A DNA stretch of 64,000 bases from Rhodospirillaceae bacterium (lineage in GTDB: Bacteria; Pseudomonadota; Alphaproteobacteria; UBA8366): NCBI GenBank assembly GCA_002722095.1, contig PBKG01000006.1, positions 350,669-414,668 on the forward strand. Reading direction: 5' to 3'. This document shows positions 62,617-64,000 of the stretch, piece by piece. Every line of letters starts with the position of its first letter. The stretch's first letter is position 1. The translations under genes and the position numbers were made by a program. The notes beneath the pieces were generated by a model. It was not told the origin of the DNA and made no database searches. It saw only the letters and a program-made list of their open reading frames with translations.

Positions 62617-63432
62617 CTAGTCGTCGAAACCCAACACCGATTTCATCGAATAGAGGCCAGGTGCTTTGCCTTGCGTCCAAAGCGCGGCACGCACCGCGCC
62701 AGAAGCAAAAACAACTCGCGACGCCGCCTTATGAGTCAATTCGATACGCTCACCCTCGCCGGCAAAGACCACCGTGTGATCGCCAACCACGTCGCCGCCT
62801 CGCAGGGTCGCGAATCCAATCTCCCCTTTCGGCCGGGCGCCGGTGTGACCGTCCCGCACGGCCTGTTTCACATCCCCAAGGGCCACTTCTCGGCCGGCTG
62901 CAGCCGCCTCGCCCAGCCCGATCGCGGTTCCCGAAGGTGCGTCGACCTTATGGCGATGGTGCATTTCGACGATTTCAATATCGAACTCCTCGCCCAACAG
63001 GCCCGCCACTTGCTCTGTCAGTGCAAGCAACAAGGTGACCCCGACGCTCATATTGGGCGCACGCACGACCGGCACGGACTTTGCCGCACCGGTGATCTCC
63101 GCCTCCTGCGCCGTATCAAGGCCCGTGGTGCCGGCAATCAAGGCCGTGCCGTTCTCCTTGCAGAGAGATGCATACATTGCCGTAACTGCGGGCGCGGTGA
63201 AGTCGATGATCGCATCCGCCGCCGCGACCATGGCCGCCGCATCATCGCTCAGGGGCACGCCAATCTCGCCGATTGCGGCAAGCGTACCTGCATCCTGGCC
63301 CAGAGCCGGATGGCCTGGCGCTTCAGTCGCCGCGCAAACTGTGCAACCCGCAGTCTCGCTCACCTGGCGGACGCACATTTGGCCCATCCGACCAGACGCG
63401 CCGACAACGCCGATTTTCATATCATTGGCCAT
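62617..63432 (-). CDS. dapB: 4-hydroxy-tetrahydrodipicolinate reductase
   Basis: NAD(P)H-dependent step of the diaminopimelate/lysine pathway, serving peptidoglycan and protein synthesis. The ATG at 63432 with GGGAG before it gives 271 residues. Nucleotide loop GVVGASGRMGQMCVR; hinge and substrate region EMHHRHKVDAPSGTAIGL with the catalytic His and Lys; RGGDVVGDHTVVFAG downstream. dnaJ lies upstream in the same direction, a common dnaK-dnaJ-dapB arrangement. Confidence 0.96.
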   Translation of the reverse strand: MANDMKIGVVGASGRMGQMCVRQVSETAGCTVCAATEAPGHPALGQDAGTLAAIGEIGVPLSDDAAAMVAAADAIIDFTAPAVTAMYASLCKENGTALIAGTTGLDTAQEAEITGAAKSVPVVRAPNMSVGVTLLLALTEQVAGLLGEEFDIEIVEMHHRHKVDAPSGTAIGLGEAAAAGREVALGDVKQAVRDGHTGARPKGEIGFATLRGGDVVGDHTVVFAGEGERIELTHKAASRVVFASGAVRAALWTQGKAPGLYSMKSVLGFDD

Positions 63433-63501
63433 GACAATTTCTCCCGTTAGGTCGGGATGTAGCACAATGGACTGGAAATTGACAAAGCGGAGAATTCACC
63501 C

Positions 63502-64000
63502 CTACTCGGTCAAATCTTCCCAGATTTCCTTCACTTTGCTGAAAAAACCCTCGGACATGGGGCTATGCGACGCCTTGCCGCCGGAATTTTCAAACTCCTT
63601 CAGCAGTTCCTTCTGCTTCTTGGTGAGATTAACCGGCGTTTCCACGGTGGTTTCCACATACATATCGCCGCGGCCCTTGCCGTTCAGTACGGTCATTCCC
63701 TTGCCCTTGAGCCTGAACTGCTGGCCAGTCTGGGTGCCGTCGGGAATGTTCATCTTGGCGCGAGTGCCGTCGATCGTCGGCACCTCGATCGACCCGCCAA
63801 TCGAGGCCGTGGTCATTGGGATCGGAATTCGACAGAAAACATCTGCGCCTTCGCGCTCGAAGATACGGTGGCTTTCGACACCGAGGAAGACGTAAAGATC
63901 GCCTGCCGGAGCGCCCCGCAAACCGGCCTCACCTTCGCCGGCAAGCCTAATCCTGGTTCCATCCTCAACGCCGGGCGGAATGTTTACCGCGAGGTTTTTC
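63502..64000 (-). CDS. dnaJ: Chaperone protein DnaJ, C-terminal part (cut by window edge)
   Basis: Only the last 165 residues or so are in the window; the J domain and zinc-binding repeats lie beyond base 64000. The visible part covers the C-terminal substrate-binding domains: [78 protein letters not shown] and [15 protein letters not shown]. DnaJ stimulates DnaK ATPase and delivers unfolded proteins. The dnaJ-dapB order suggests dnaK just outside. Confidence 0.94.
   Translation of the reverse strand, partial: KNLAVNIPPGVEDGTRIRLAGEGEAGLRGAPAGDLYVFLGVESHRIFEREGADVFCRIPIPMTTASIGGSIEVPTIDGTRAKMNIPDGTQTGQQFRLKGKGMTVLNGKGRGDMYVETTVETPVNLTKKQKELLKEFENSGGKASHSPMSEGFFSKVKEIWEDLTE

Noticed and set aside
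61742..62620. Open frame of 292 codons overlapping the EamA permease in another frame
   Set aside because: Arginine- and glycine-rich composition without domains; the overlapping frame encodes a clear ten-segment permease.
62671..63450. Open frame of 259 codons on the plus strand
   Set aside because: Antisense to dapB, which has all family motifs.

Overview
The window is chromosomal DNA of an alphaproteobacterium, probably a free-living relative of the Rhodospirillales. The inference rests on gene order and gene content. The order coaBC-dut, ubiB, ubiE/mutM, rpsT, dnaA, dnaN-recF-gyrB is present. So is the long block mutS-glnD-murJ-trpS-nfu-tsaB-rimI-mucR-miaB-phoH-ybeY-corC-lnt-xre-metK-trmB-rimP-nusA-infB-truB-rpsO-pnp. 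The fabA-fabB-fabI trio, a MucR regulator and an OlsB/OlsA pair for ornithine lipids also fit. No tRNA, rRNA, insertion sequence, prophage or CRISPR array was recognised. Coding density is high, and many neighbours overlap by 4 bases.

Layout. 1-3.9 kb (minus): moeB (cut by the window edge), cysK, an Rrf2-type regulator, dut and coaBC. 4.1-6.4 kb (minus): ubiB and ubiE of ubiquinone synthesis. 6.5-18.7 kb (plus): mutM, a small exported protein, an enoyl-CoA hydratase, rpsT, the replication cluster dnaA, dnaN-recF-gyrB, then fabA-fabB-fabI. 18.8-30.9 kb (minus): the transcription/translation supercluster pnp, rpsO, truB, rbfA, infB, ylxR, nusA, rimP, followed by trmB, metK and an XRE regulator. 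31-40.5 kb (minus): lnt, corC, ybeY, phoH, miaB, olsA, olsB, mucR, rimI, tsaB. A lone plus-strand polysaccharide-deacetylase-like gene lies at 40.5-41.6 kb. 41.7-53.3 kb (minus): nfu, trpS, two tandem GrdB-like genes, murJ, glnD, mutS. 53.5-64 kb: maeB (plus); macro-domain protein, AmpG-like permease and adenosine-kinase-like gene (minus operon); an EI24 membrane protein, a bactofilin and a lipoprotein (plus); nth (minus); a DUF2244 protein and an EamA transporter (plus); dapB and the 3' end of dnaJ (minus).

The most notable content is at 43.4-45.8 kb. Two adjacent paralogous genes of the GrdB (glycine/sarcosine/betaine reductase selenoprotein B) family each contain one in-frame TGA. Both TGAs sit in the same context, PV-TGA-PNCTRA, giving a U-x-x-C redox motif. 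Reading resumes in the same frame with full homology between the copies, and each TGA is followed at once by a foldable SECIS-like hairpin with the same architecture. They are best read as two selenoproteins of about 406 and 408 residues rather than four fragments or two pseudogenes. They interrupt the usual murJ-trpS neighbourhood, and no other glycine-reductase subunit is nearby, so their role is unknown and is the best candidate here for an undescribed system.

Secondary points: a promoter plus perfect inverted repeat in front of cysK beside an Rrf2 regulator lacking the Fe-S cysteines (CymR-like arrangement); a secreted CE4-like protein that has lost both metal-binding histidines; a MucR protein with a degenerate zinc finger; an unusual zinc-finger spacing in MutM; and several leader hairpins or operator-like palindromes (dnaA, dnaN, metK, xre, mucR, coaBC).
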